From positions 1-29,203 of the forward strand of contig JADNRX010000617.1 in NCBI GenBank assembly GCA_015501595.1: a stretch of DNA of 29,203 nucleotides. The letters are read 5' to 3'. This document shows positions 17,426 to 27,716 of the stretch, one piece after another (positions within the stretch are counted from its first letter, which is position 1; every line of letters starts with the position of its first letter). The notes beneath the pieces were generated by a model. It did no database searches. It was not told the DNA's origin and worked only from the letters and a program-made list of their open reading frames with translations. The stretch comes from Hymenopellis radicata. Its lineage: Eukaryota; Basidiomycota; Agaricomycetes; Agaricales; Physalacriaceae. A program made the position numbers and the translations under genes.

Positions 17426-20279
17426 CGGTCAACGTGCGGGATTTCGTGACCGTCTTGGAAGATGAGACAGATCCGTACGGTACATCTTGGACTCCAGACC
17501 GGTACAAGGCATTCATGCGCATAGCGCGACAATGGGGATTTCTCCAGAGAGTTCGACGTTCTGGTGTTGCCCATGAGGATGGGGGACTGGCGGAGGCGGA
17601 GGATGGCGCGGTTAGAGTGGAGTGTTGGGCTTGTCCCCGCGTAGGAGTGAACTTGCCTGAGGATTGGGAGAGTGTGCTGTCGGAATTTCAGTACGTGTGA
17701 TGACTTTTTCAGTGGCGTAGACTAACATTATTGAAGATATCTCTATCGGCGCATAGTTTCACAGGATGCGAACTTCCGGATGCGCTGCAAGATGCGCCCC
17801 TCGCCATATGTTGATCTGCCGCTGTACGATGGACTGGGCGTGCAAATGCCTACCGAACTTTACCATGAGTGGTTGCGAAAGTATGTCACAGAGGAGGAGG
17901 TAAGTCGCCGAGGCTTTACGTTTTGTACGCATACTAATCGATGATCATCAGGTATCGTCTTGTGTGGCGTTCGCAGCACTAATGCAGAAGGATACGCGCT
18001 TTTCAGTTGGACTTCGCTGGGCTGGGGTGATTGGCGTTATTTGCGCTCGACACGAGCTAATGTTGGGGCTGGGTGATTTAGAAAAGGGCGAAAGGTAATT
18101 GTACGACAAGTTTTCGCGGGCAGACACTAATCATTTCTGACCAGATATAAAAACACGGATTTTGTACTGTACTGGGTCTTGTCCAAGATGGGCCTAAAGG
18201 AGGTTACAGTTACATACGACATCGCGTGCCAATACCGCAAGAACTTCAAACAGAGGATTGAGGCATTACCTGATGTCTTGAAGAGCTTGGACATTCCCGA
18301 GATTCAGTGGGGCTTACCGATTTGGCATGGCGGGGCACATGAGATCTCGTGCGAGACGGCGGAGTCGCTGAAGTATAAGGTCGGGGTGGGGAAGACCGAT
18401 GGTGAAGGGATCGAACGAGTGTGGGCCGTGTTCAACCCAATGTCATATATGACCCGAGAAGAGCAGCCTGGCGCCCGTCACGATGACATCGAGGACAAAG
18501 TGGATAAGCATAACTTTGGGAAGAATATACACCTGGGTAGGTGTCGTCGTTATCTTTTCGAACGGGACTGACATTGGTTGATTTAGGGCGGACTTTATTG
18601 AAACGTCTTCGAATCGCACTTCAGGAGAAAGAGGTGCAATGCAAAGGGTTTGAGGTGGTTGATGGAGCACTAGATGAGGAGGTACGCAGCGACTGGATGG
18701 GCTTGGTCGTCCAGTGGTTGAAGGATCCGAGCAAACCGAACCCATATGCGCCGTCGGAACAAGGTGACTTCGATTTTCGGAAACGGGTTTTTGTGGACTT
18801 ACGCGTGGTATTCTAGTTGCCTTTTCAGAGTCGAAAGCAAAGGCAGACCTCCGCGAACAAGAGCTGAAGGAAGAAGCGGAGGATGAGGAAGAGTTTGACG
18901 CGTCGGCCGAGTCTGATGCAGAGCCGTCAAGACATGGGGCTCACGGAACAAGGTCGAAGAAGAAGACAAAAAAGAAGACGAAGAAAGGCGGTAGCGCAGG
19001 AATGCGCATCACGGTGTCGTCCTTTCTGATAATGGGGTTGCAACTGGAAGATGCCTTGTGCGTATCCGATTTTATCTTCAGTGCCTAGTCTTGACGATTA
19101 AACAGTACGAGGCTGCGTAACGAACGAGCGCGGAAGGAGAATCTGACGACGGACCAGCAGACCAAGGTTCAGGAGCGACGGCGTACGCAGATGGCAAAAT
19201 TGAAGGTTTTTCGGAGATGGCAGGAGGTCTATATGCCACGGGTGACGAAAATCGTCGAGAAGGAGGAGGTCGAGCGCCGAGGCAAGTCCGCAGCGGTTCC
19301 TCCCGTGGAAGACGCCAGGCTGTACTTGCCTTCAGAGTGTGCGAAGTCGCCGGAATTAGACCGCAAGGTGCGGTGTTCGAAGAAACTCTTGGAGAAGGAG
19401 ACGGCTTTGCGGCGTGGGCAATGCTCAGATGCGCTGAGACGAATTCGTGCACGCTTGCTAGCGAAGCGCTATCTGGTGTATTTTCGGAACGAGCATGTCA
19501 GGGGTCAGAGGGAGGGCGGGAGAGCTGCGACGCTCATTAGTACGATGGCGACGAAGCTGAACGAGTCCGTGGCCAAATACCGTCATTCCCGAGACCGTCT
19601 GGTTGCGCTAGTTGGGGAGGAGGCGTGTGGTCCGTTGCGAGTGTTGGAGGATGAAGATGTGAAGGTGTATCAAACAGGAGAGTCGGATGAGGAGGCCGTG
19701 AGGAAGCTGAGTCGTCTGGAGGCACGGAACAGTAGGATCACCAGCGACTCAATGTCCGCCCGATTAAAGAAGACGAAGCGGAGAGATGTGAGCGGAGAGA
19801 CGCGAGCAGTGATGTCATGGATTTGGACAGCTGAGGGTGGTCCGGATGCCAACGAGGATGGCTATTTGCATGAATGTGAGTTTTCTTTATTTTGCGCCAC
19901 ACTTCGTTGACTGAGGTCTGAAGGCGTGCGCATTGAATGGGCGAAAGCACTGGCCAGGAAGACACGATGGACGGAGGAGGTGGAACTTTTGAAGGAAGAA
20001 ATGCGCCGAGTTCTGCGCTCCTTGCGCTATGAAGAGCGTATCTGGATGCGCCGCGCGGAGAAAGATTATCAGGGGTTGCGTCTGGAGGAGATCGCAGGGC
20101 GGCAGGCATACGCACGCCGTCAGGCAGCGGATCGGCGATGTATTCGGGAGTCATTCGAGATTTTATGGGGTATGACGAGGCCAGCGCGGGGACAGAAGGC
20201 GGGCCCGAAGGATCGCGAAGCCCAGAGTGCGGCGGCAGCTATTATCAGGGAGGACCATGCGGCGGCAGCTGGCATGTAG
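16394..20279 (+). CDS. KDZ (Kyakuja-Dileera-Zisupton) family transposase, CxC2 type, ten exons
   Basis: Ten exons join in phase to about 1141 codons: 16394-16744, 16793-17071, 17125-17690, 17737-17899, 17952-18094, 18145-18536, 18587-18763, 18829-19057, 19106-19875, 19924-20279. Order: acidic N-terminus; cysteine cluster (CSSC, FRCQSCGDFLECRTCCLKRH); CxC2-like domain (IYQLGHQGARC, MRYCGC, QQLLRSGLYPATTRYPAT, CPRVGVNLPEDWES); then the KDZ core SQDANFRMR, YDIACQYRKNF, LPIWHGGAHEISC, GKTDGEGIERVWAVFNPMSY, DKHNFGKN; then a long basic C-terminal half ending VRIEWAKALARKTRW. The D of SQDANF, D of YDIACQ and E of GEGIER are the likely catalytic acids. KDZ enzymes move DNA transposons in the nucleus. 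No stops or frameshifts seen, so it may be active. Three introns (16745-16792, 17691-17736, 19876-19923) need AAG acceptors. Confidence 0.88.
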
Positions 20280-20869
20280 ACTTGCCGTGGCTTGCCGAGT
20301 GGACTTAGCACGATTTTGTTTCTGTCGTCTATTTTGGGTAGCACCGCGGTGATGTATTTGATGTGTAATCGATATGTTGTGCCTTTGTTCTTATTTTGGA
20401 AGGCGCGCGCCGACGATTCTGATGTGGCCGGGGTCGCGTCCGAAAACAGTGTGGGCCGGGGATGACATAAGTGTCTTATTGCCACTTCGGGTGGGGAAAG
20501 GGCTCTGATAAGTGTCAGCCTGACAACTGAAGGATGTTTGTATTGAGGTTTTTATAGCAAGTGTAGGGAAAGAGGCAAATCCCTACAGCTACAGGTGCTG
20601 CAGGAAAGGCTAGAGACGTTGGAGAATCAAGTCGCGAGTGGTTCGGGTACGCAGTAGAGCCCTGTAGTATTGGACGCTATGTGTAGAATAGGCCGCGACA
20701 AAATGTCGCTTATATCTTGTACACTTCACAGCTTAAAAAGTTGTACATAGAAAAATCCGTATCTTGTTATTGGCGCCTCTAATTGAGTGACTGTAAGAAG
20801 ATAAGAACTTGACAAAGGCTCTAGTATAACCTGTTAAGAAGTCAAGTCTTGTAAGCCAGATCTAAGATA

Positions 20870-20894
20870 ACAGACAGCTCAAGTAACTGTCTGT
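20870..20894. repeat. Hairpin, 8-bp arms
   Basis: ACAGACAG (20870-20877) and CTGTCTGT (20887-20894), 9-nt loop. A second hairpin lies close by at 20911-20925 (GTAGTCT, T, AGACTAC). Confidence 0.75.
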
Positions 20895-21106
20895 CAACCA
20901 ACAAGCCTCAGTAGTCTTAGACTACGTGTGGACACGGAAGCAGATATAAGCTACTGTTAAACTATACCCAAATTGTAGAAGCTAGAGTCTACAACCATAC
21001 AGACATGGCAGTATATCTACCATGCCTGTTCACTAAGAATCCACGCTGTCTATGACTTGTAGGGGTCATGACAAAAGGCTTAGTGGACGTCAAGCTATGC
21101 ATATGA

Positions 21107-21126
21107 CACGGATAAATCTATCCGTG
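21107..21126. repeat. Hairpin, 8-bp arms
   Basis: CACGGATA and TATCCGTG around the loop AATC. Confidence 0.75.
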
Positions 21127-21141
21127 GATCCATACTTAAGA

Positions 21142-21189
21142 CGTTGTTATAGAGACTCTTAACAGTAAAGCTAAGACTCTATAACAACG
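21142..21189. repeat. Hairpin, 13-bp arms
   Basis: CGTTGTTATAGAG (21142-21154) and its exact inverse CTCTATAACAACG (21177-21189), 22-nt loop. Confidence 0.8.
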
Positions 21190-21576
21190 GCGTGACTGTA
21201 CTAGTACAAGTACACGAAAGGCCTCATTAGCACCTTCCGCGTACAAGACTGGTTTGACCTTGTAACAAAGTCTAAACGTTCAGTTAAGAACTAGTTAAGA
21301 CATGTTAAACCAAAGGTCATGCCCCCTCTAGTCCCTTACAGAAGGAATGGGCAACACTAAGGCCCAATGCTACTCAGACGTGTAAGAGGCGTGGCAGCCC
21401 CTGCCCACCAAAACGCGTACGTACATTGAGGCTCGGCACAGTCCGGCACCGGTCACCCGGCATCTCGGCAAACGCGTGTGAACTGTTTTACGCAATGTTG
21501 AAGTTTTAAACTTGCTTTTCCCCATCACCAGCTATCGCCCAAAGACCGCGGAAAAAGCGCCATCACAGCCGAAACT

Positions 21577-22971
21577 ATGGCCAGCTCGGTGTCCCAGGCC
21601 CAGAAAGGACCAAGGAACAGTTTAAAACCCCCGTCTAGCCCCGTTATCAACCGCGCCCTGTTGTATCTGGGGCAGGACAAAGTCATCCCTCCCGAGTTCT
21701 ATTACGTGTTTACGACGGAAAAGGCCGAGGAGGCCTTCCGTCGTCCCGAGTCTATCAAGGAATGGCCTCCGCGAAGCGACGAGTCTTTACGATTCCTCGC
21801 GGATGCAGCTGACCTAGCCGCTGCCTCCATCCGCGCGGATGAGCCTAGCCGTTTTCCGACCAAGTGGTACTGGCTGGACTCGGTACTGAATCAAGTCATC
21901 CGTGGTATACGTGCCATGGACGAACTTGACAAAGAACCTTGGAACCCGGAGTGGGACAACTCTGACCAACTCGTCTATTTCGACAAGTTGGCTCCACTCA
22001 AGCCCTGCTGTCAATATGTCTTTGGAGAAGAGGACGCGGAACGGGCTTCTCGCTCTTCCCTGTTCCTCCTTGAACAGCAGAAAGCAGACAAATGTCCGGG
22101 CCTGCTCACGATCGCGGCCCGTCTAATTTTGAAAGACGACGCAGCAGGACCAGACCAGTTTGAAGACCCTCTACACTGGTTGGATTCGTACTTGGCTACC
22201 GCCATTATACAAGTTCACCCCGAACTCGAGGTGCGCATTGACTTACTTTGACTACTCAGTTAAGTACTCATCCTAGTCAAGGCGTTATTAGATACTGGGT
22301 CTGAAGAAGAGCCAAGCGACTCTGACGATTCGGAGTACACGGAAGAACGTCCTCTTCCGTCCGGTCCTTCGCAACACTCTGGTAGCCAAGCACAGCGTAA
22401 GCCCAGAGGAAAGGCTGAACAGAGTGCGGACACGAAGCGCACGGAAGCACTTCCGGTCGTATCCGTCGAGGTCGAAAAGCTTCGCAAGCAAGTAGACGAT
22501 CTTAAGGAGGAAAATAGATCGTTGAAAGCCCAAGCAGAAATCAAGGACATCCAGCTAGTACGCCTAGAGCAACTAGTAGGGAACTATTTCGGGTTGTGCA
22601 CAGAACTCTCTCAACAGATGGGCCAACGAACGGCGCAACTCAACGAACTAACCAGAGCAGAAAACAGGCTAGTGCTAGAGTCGCGCGGTCGACAAGAAGA
22701 GGCCAGGGCCCGGCTTGATGCAATCCTAGGAGAAATCCAGACTTCGACTAGGGCCATGTGGATAAGCGGTGGACCAACCACTAGAGAGCACCTGGAACGA
22801 CTCTATAATTTGTATAGGTCGGATATAAACCTCGCGATAGGAGATGGAAGGCCGGACGGTCCTTCCGTTGCACCCGTTGACGGGGCTCGTCCGCCCTCTC
22901 CTAACCCAAGGATCAGAAGGACTCCCAAATGGATGGAGATGTCGCCATGGAGGAGTAGCTTCAACAACTAG
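21577..22971 (+). CDS. Unknown 447-aa protein, two exons, acidic linker and coiled coil
   Basis: Exon 1 is 21577-22230 (218 codons from ATG). A 51-nt intron 22231-22281 (GTGCGC...TCAAG) keeps phase only with an AAG acceptor; exon 2 is 22282-22971. The N-terminal domain of about 215 residues has VINRALLYLGQDKVIPPEFY and WYWLDSVLNQVIRGIRA. Then comes an acidic Ser-rich linker (GSEEEPSDSDDSEYTEE) and a coiled coil (VEKLRKQVDDLKEENRSLKA). The C-terminal helix reads RLDAILGEIQTSTRAMWISG, then LERLYNLYRSDINLAIG. Without that splice exon 1 would stop at 22249-22251 (224 aa). Exon 1 contains a 13-bp hairpin (21712-21744) and exon 2 others. Its C-terminus resembles that of the 24293-25833 product, suggesting paralogy. 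No known family recognised; gag-like scaffold or accessory protein of an element are possible readings. Confidence 0.55.
21712..21744. repeat. Coding-region hairpin built on ACGGAA/TTCCGT
   Basis: ACGACGGAA (21712-21720) pairs with TTCCGTCGT (21736-21744). The stem continues with GGCC/GGCC after a two-A bulge. It lies inside exon 1 of the 447-codon gene without breaking the frame (it encodes TTEKAEEAFRR). Confidence 0.8.
22339..22360. repeat. Coding-region hairpin ACGGAAGA/TCTTCCGT
   Basis: Perfect 8-bp arms at 22339-22346 and 22353-22360, loop ACGTCC, inside exon 2 of the 447-codon gene. A smaller one (CGGAAG CA CTTCCG) is at 22442-22455, and GGAAGG...CCTTCC lies at 22846-22866. Confidence 0.8.
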
Positions 22972-23093
22972 GTGGCGAAGTGTTGTACTTAGGATTTCCC
23001 TTAGTAAAAAGTAACACCAGTCGCAGTAGTCTAAAATGGATTACATCTTGATCAGCGCAACCTAATACTAAGAGTACTGAGCAAGTATCTAAG

Positions 23094-23959
23094 TTAAGGG
23101 GAGCCAAACTCGTCCCAGTCGGGTTCATCAAGCGCGATGTGGAACCGGATGGTATCCTGACCTCTCCGCCACTGCCCTTGGTATCCCGACCACCACAAGA
23201 CTAGTTCCCTATTCCAATAAGACAAATCATTCTCGCCAATAAGCAATTCATCACAAAGATGAAGGCTTGGTACCAGGTTGCGGTAGAACACGGAAGAATC
23301 CAAGATAGAGACCCTCATGGTGTGCAACTAGGAAAGGCGAACTTTTAGTCACGGAAGAAACCTTCCGTTACAATTACAAAAAGACGTACCGCCAAGTTGA
23401 CCATGGCTTCTTCATAAGTCGCACGAAAGTCGGTGGCAAAGTGTCGAAATTCAGGAGAAAGGATGTTGAGCAAGGTCACCCCTTGGACCGTGACCTGGTA
23501 AGACACCATGAAGTCTTCGACCAAGGCGTACAATGCAACAAAGAAAGTGCGAGCCCAAAGCTTTTCGACTTCAGACATCGAACGGCCAGGACTAATCCGC
23601 CAGATAAATGTAGTCGCACCCTAGAAAGAACAATATCAGATCATTGGTAACGACACGGAAATAGTCTTCCGTACCAATGCGCGGATTGCAAAACGCAGCA
23701 AGGGAGAGTCTTGTGTTCCCCTAGGACCGATATCACTCCCAACCCGAATGGTGGTGGTAATATCGACAAAGCTAAGAGCCTGCAAAGGCACGCGATGTAC
23801 AACGATAAAGCCTCCCAGAGACCTGTGAAGTTGTAGAGCCATGCGTAGGTCTAGCAACCTGCACGCTAAGTCGTAACGAATGGGATCGCGCGTAGCCTCA
23901 TCCTGAAACTCAGGGAGCAAGTGCAGCTTGAAGTTGGCGAAAATGGGTACAGATTCCAT
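23094..23959 (-). CDS. Unknown 253-aa protein, three exons
   Basis: Exons 23959-23675, 23620-23378 and 23327-23094 join in phase 0 (95, 81 and 77 codons plus stop). Introns are 54 nt (23674-23621, GTACGG...TCTAG) and 50 nt (23377-23328, GTAATT...CCTAG). Sequence: MESVPIFANFKLHLLPEF, RLLDLRMALQLHRSLGGFIV, VEKLWARTFFVALYALVEDF, then FYRNLVPSLHLCDELL, ending ALDEPDWDEFGSP. It looks like a folded globular protein with an acidic C-terminus and no membrane segment. Each intron contains an ACGGAA...TTCCGT hairpin. It lies between the two larger unknown genes, convergent with the 21577 gene. No family recognised. Confidence 0.55.
23351..23368. repeat. Intron hairpin ACGGAAG/CTTCCGT
   Basis: 7-bp arms at 23351-23357 and 23362-23368, loop AAAC, inside intron 2 of the 253-codon gene. 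A sister hairpin (ACGGAA 23655-23660, TTCCGT 23667-23672) lies in intron 1. Confidence 0.8.
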
Positions 23960-24292
23960 GGGTCGTCAACGAACCAAGCAAGACTACTTATACCCGTCAG
24001 CGAATTGCAAATAACGGAAGCGGCACCATATCCATCCGTGGATCCGCAGTGTCCCCCTATTCTTATCAATACAAGACGCACGGGAAGTGTTGCTAGGCTT
24101 CCGGAGATTGTGTACAAATTTAAGTTCACACCAAAGGAAGTTCAAACAAAAGACAACTATGATTGTAGCACTTGCCAAGTGTCTAAAGATACTACAAACA
24201 TACTAGAAACTACAGACAACTCATCGCTAAGCCTACTAGAAAAGAAGTATACAACGGGCTAAGCGGTATTTTGTTAAAGACGGTCCGAGTAT
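23960..24292. other. Spacer between two minus-strand genes
   Basis: Holds the upstream region of the 253-codon gene and the 3' flank of the 442-codon gene. The plus-strand frame 23921-24262 overlaps a better minus gene and shows no motif, so I do not call it. Confidence 0.45.
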
Positions 24293-25833
24293 TTACAACG
24301 TAACCCCCAAGCTCTGAGTAGTGCTAATGTATAACGAGGCCGCCCGGTTGAAAACCTGGATCTCGCCATAGATACGGTTCAAAGCAGCAGTAAGGTCAAA
24401 CCTATATTGAGACTCTGCTTTGACGGCACTAGGGGACAAGTTGCCGAGTTGGGCACTGTCTTTAGACAAGTGTTCAAAAATGCGAACCAAACGATTGACT
24501 TGGTTGCGATAACCTTCAATGTAAGGTGGTGCTACGGAGGTGTCAAATTCCTTCCGTCGCATTTAAGAAAAACACAGATACCTTGAGTGAAGTATCCCAA
24601 CGCCAGCGGATCGATGAGGATGCCATCCGGTTTAGCAACCTTAGCATCCTTAGTAGAGTCCTCAGCGTGTGCAATGCGACGCTTAAGAGGGGCCAGCTCA
24701 GTGCCATGGGCTACGCCAATAGTCTTCAGAGCCTTCTTGAAAAGCAAAGAGGTGGTATCCATACCTTCAACTTCAGCCAAGGGTTGGTAACGGGTACCAG
24801 AGTTGTTAGGTTCCTAGCAATTTAAGGATAGTCAGTCAAAAGACCAAGTAAGGAAAAAGGAAAACAAACCTTGCCCTTGACTTTATCACCAGTAGCAATA
24901 CGAGCACCGGAAAGAACCCTGTCGATGTCCTGAACAGTCATCAAAGACAACTCTGAAATCAGCCAGTTGATCCTCGCTATAACAAAGCGTAAGCTCACAT
25001 TGGACCCGGAAGGCTTAGCACCCTCACCGTCGTCCATTTCTTCGACATCGTCAGACCAACGGAAAGGATCGCCGGGTGCAAGGAACTTACCCACGTCGGG
25101 CCCTTCCTCGCCCTCGCTTTCGTCACCGGAAGAGGCGACGAACTCCGGAGTTTTAGGGACCTTCTTAGCAGGGGCCTATAAGACTGTTTAAACGCGAAGA
25201 CACAGAATCAATACTAAAGCTTACCTTAGCCTTGGCTTCCTTGGGTGCCTCCCTAAACAAGGGATGGTCCGATGCGAAGGCAGGCAAGTGCCGGTTGAGA
25301 GGACGGTTGACAGAACGAATGAAGGGTTGACACAAATTGGCAATGTGCATGCGAGAATCCTGAGGGTTAATGCCCAGACTAGCACACACGCAGGCCAAGA
25401 AACTGCGCAAGGCAAGACCGAAGTCAAGCATCACCGGGATGACTTGAACGTTCTTAAGCTGGCTAAGCGTGGGATTACGATTCTATGAGACACGGAAGTG
25501 TTAGTACGCTTCCGAGACAAAGAGACAACAAAGCCATACGATAATCTTGTTGATAGTGGCCTCGAGCTTAGCACACCTAACCGTCAAGGCGGTGTTCTCG
25601 TCGTCGAAGGTAGCAATAAGGGCCTGAGCCCTAGGAGCCACTGACGTTGTGAACAGTGCAAGCTCGTCCGTAACGTTGTCCGGAAGGTCAGCAACCTTAG
25701 GCAAGAAGCGAGTCAAAGCAGAACCAGACTCCATGAGATGCTTATGCACGGAGTCCGGAGGCGGATGCGTCGGTCCCGACGCAGCGTGTGGAAACAGAAC
25801 GAGAAGGTTCACAGATTTGGGAGCTTTCGACAT
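24293..25833 (-). CDS. Unknown 442-aa protein, five exons
   Basis: Exons 25833-25540, 25482-25225, 25175-24870, 24813-24582 and 24531-24293 join in phase. The introns are 49-57 nt with GT...TAG borders, except intron 1, which is GTATGG...CATAG. The product starts MSKAPKSVNLLVLFPHAAS and has FTTSVAPRAQALIATFDDE. An acidic linker follows (EFVASSGDESEGEEGPDV), then DPFRWSDDVEEMDDGEG, APLKRRIAHAEDSTKDAKV, and a C-terminal helix YRFDLTAALNRIYGEIQVFN followed by RAASLYIS. That end resembles the end of the 447-codon product (QL-x(n)-L-x-I-GEIQ-x(3)-RA-x(2)-IS). Length, acidic mid-linker and C-terminal motif all match, so the two are probably old paralogs. Intron 1 carries a CGGAAG...CTTCCG hairpin (25493-25514). 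Function unknown. Confidence 0.6.
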
Positions 25834-25947
25834 GGTGAACGGATGGTACAGAAAGTTGACCTTGCCGGTTGACTAAGTTTTATACCACCTATGAATCAGG
25901 GTCAGCAAGAGAGTTCAAAAGGAACTAGTCTGCGCGGATCAATTAAG

Positions 25948-25965
25948 GATATCGCGGACGATATC
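25948..25965. repeat. Hairpin GATATCG/CGATATC
   Basis: 7-bp arms around CGGA. Confidence 0.7.
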
Positions 25966-26541
25966 ATCTAAGTTAAGGGGAGATGATATGCATGTTACAA
26001 TTATGCCACAGAATGGCTACATTTTGCGATTTCTGTACAAGTGCTAGACCTGAACTAGACGCGTTTACAACCCAGAAGTACACTGAGGTTAGACTATCTA
26101 ACTTCACGGAGACTCTCTTTAGGACGCGAAGAGACTCCAAGGTGGCGATATCACGCCCCCGGAAGGACCCGCGGATACTTCCGTAAAACTTCCGTGGACG
26201 CTTCTGTATCTCCAGAACGTACCTGAATATCAAATACTCAAGGCGACCGGGTTTATCATAACTCTCTGAACCCGCGGAAGGACAAATTCCCTTCCGTGGA
26301 GCGTGTGTACTTCACACAGACACGGAAAACACTGCGAGTTATCCGCTACACGGTAAAACCGCGCACACAACGTTCATTCGTCTCTACGAGTACAGAAACA
26401 GTAAGGTAGATCATTATGGATGCCTGCATATCCGGTATTTGAGGCCCACATGGACCACCCGAACCCTTAAAACCTAGAACCCAAAATACTCCACAATCAC
26501 GCCATACTTCCGTTTGGACGGACAGTCCGATCAGATAGCAC

Positions 26542-26563
26542 CCTGCGGATAGCTATCCGCAGG
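26542..26563. repeat. 22-bp perfect palindrome
   Basis: Each half reads CCTGCGGATAG on its own strand, with no loop and no mismatch. Such a site could bind a dimeric factor or form a cruciform. Confidence 0.85.
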
Positions 26564-26896
26564 CACCTTTTGCAAATAGGCCCAGCTTTGACCCGGTGCC
26601 AAAACTACCAGGCACAGCTACATCCGAGATAAGAGAAACTGTATATCTACTGGATCTCCAACCCAGAACCATACCCACTCCAAAGAACCATGTACAGGGT
26701 ATCTACAGAATCCTAAGACTTAGACCTTGAACCTCCGCTTAGGGACAAGATTAGACACTGTTAGGCTAAGCAAGACTTATACTCAGACAAGTCAGGACAG
26801 TTGGGTTGATAACGAAAGGCCCAGATACTGTTCCTGGTGCAGTCCATGTGTTACCTTGACTACATCCGGGAATGTACCCTTCCAGATGTCCGACGG

Positions 26897-26922
26897 ACCG
26901 GAAACAGAACTATACTTCCGGT
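26897..26922. repeat. Hairpin ACCGGAA/TTCCGGT
   Basis: 7-bp arms at 26897-26903 and 26916-26922; a variant of the ACGGAAG motif. Confidence 0.7.
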
Positions 26923-27016
26923 TCTACGCAGGAAACATTTCAAATACTTCCGGTTATACTACAAAGATAAGCCGTAGTTAGTAAGTAGCCTTACGCCATT
27001 CTTTAGCCGTACGTAG

Positions 27017-27024
27017 TATAAAAG
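27017..27024 (+). promoter_or_regulatory. TATA-like box
   Basis: TATAAAAG on plus, about 1.1 kb before the gag-like frame, in a region that could be a retroelement 5' LTR. Assignment is tentative. Confidence 0.35.
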
Positions 27025-27716
27025 GGACTGTTCAACATCGTAGCCAGTAGTTAATCTGCACCCCCGTATACAGCCTATCAAGCCAATACAAGTGTATCTT
27101 TGACTCGGAAACATTGCTTCCAAGAACCTGTTTAAGTTTAGACCCAGACTCAGACCCCCGTGAACTACAAGTTGTGTTACTTGGTGTTCTTTAAGACAGT
27201 ACTGCGTATACTCGGAAAGACCTTGTTGAAGCCCCTTTGTCCCTAGACGAAGTCTAAACGGCGGAAGCGAGAAAACCTTTCCGTGTCCACTTAAGAAATC
27301 TTGAAGTCACCACGCTTGCAACTGCTTTTGGTTCATATAAGAGCAGAATCCTCAGACGTTAAGTTCAGACAAGCTTAGTGTGTGTATCAAGCCCCCGCGG
27401 ATCTTTACTCAAAGAACGAACTTGAACCTCACTCTGTTAGTTATAGGTGGATTGGATCAAGACGGTCAACGCGCAGACGATTAAACCCGTAACTCGTGTA
27501 CCTGCGAACCAAGCTATCGGCTAAGACGTCGGAAGCCCTTTCCGTTCTTCCGGAACCTTACAAGTTCTGCACACCCTAGCTCCCTCGAACTTGCCTTTGC
27601 GTAGTTTAGGAAGTACACTTCACCCTTCCGTTTGGATCCTCTTTGAGTCAACGAGTGTTTGACTAAAGTTGTATTTCGTTACGAGTGTTAAAGGTCAGAT
27701 CCTTTTACTTGTCCAG

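Larger units (their letters stand above)
20280..21576. other. 1.3-kb spacer rich in perfect hairpins
   Basis: No complete gene. A short frame at about 20594-20657 reads LQVLQERLETLENQV, a leucine-heptad end followed by TAG, and could be a stray exon. From 20860 on it is packed with small inverted repeats (listed separately). ACGGAAG appears first at 20934-20940. Confidence 0.55.

Noticed and set aside
19537..20485. Minus-strand frames opposite the KDZ C-terminal exons
   Set aside because: Pro/Ser/Ala-rich shadows of well-supported plus-strand exons.
22282..22320. ALLDTGSEEE looks like a retropepsin active site (LLDTGS)
   Set aside because: It is followed at once by an acidic Ser/Asp linker, with no second protease motif, and lies at a splice junction. 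I take it as chance.
23921..24262. 113-codon plus-strand frame
   Set aside because: Overlaps the first exon and upstream region of the minus 253-codon gene and shows no motif.
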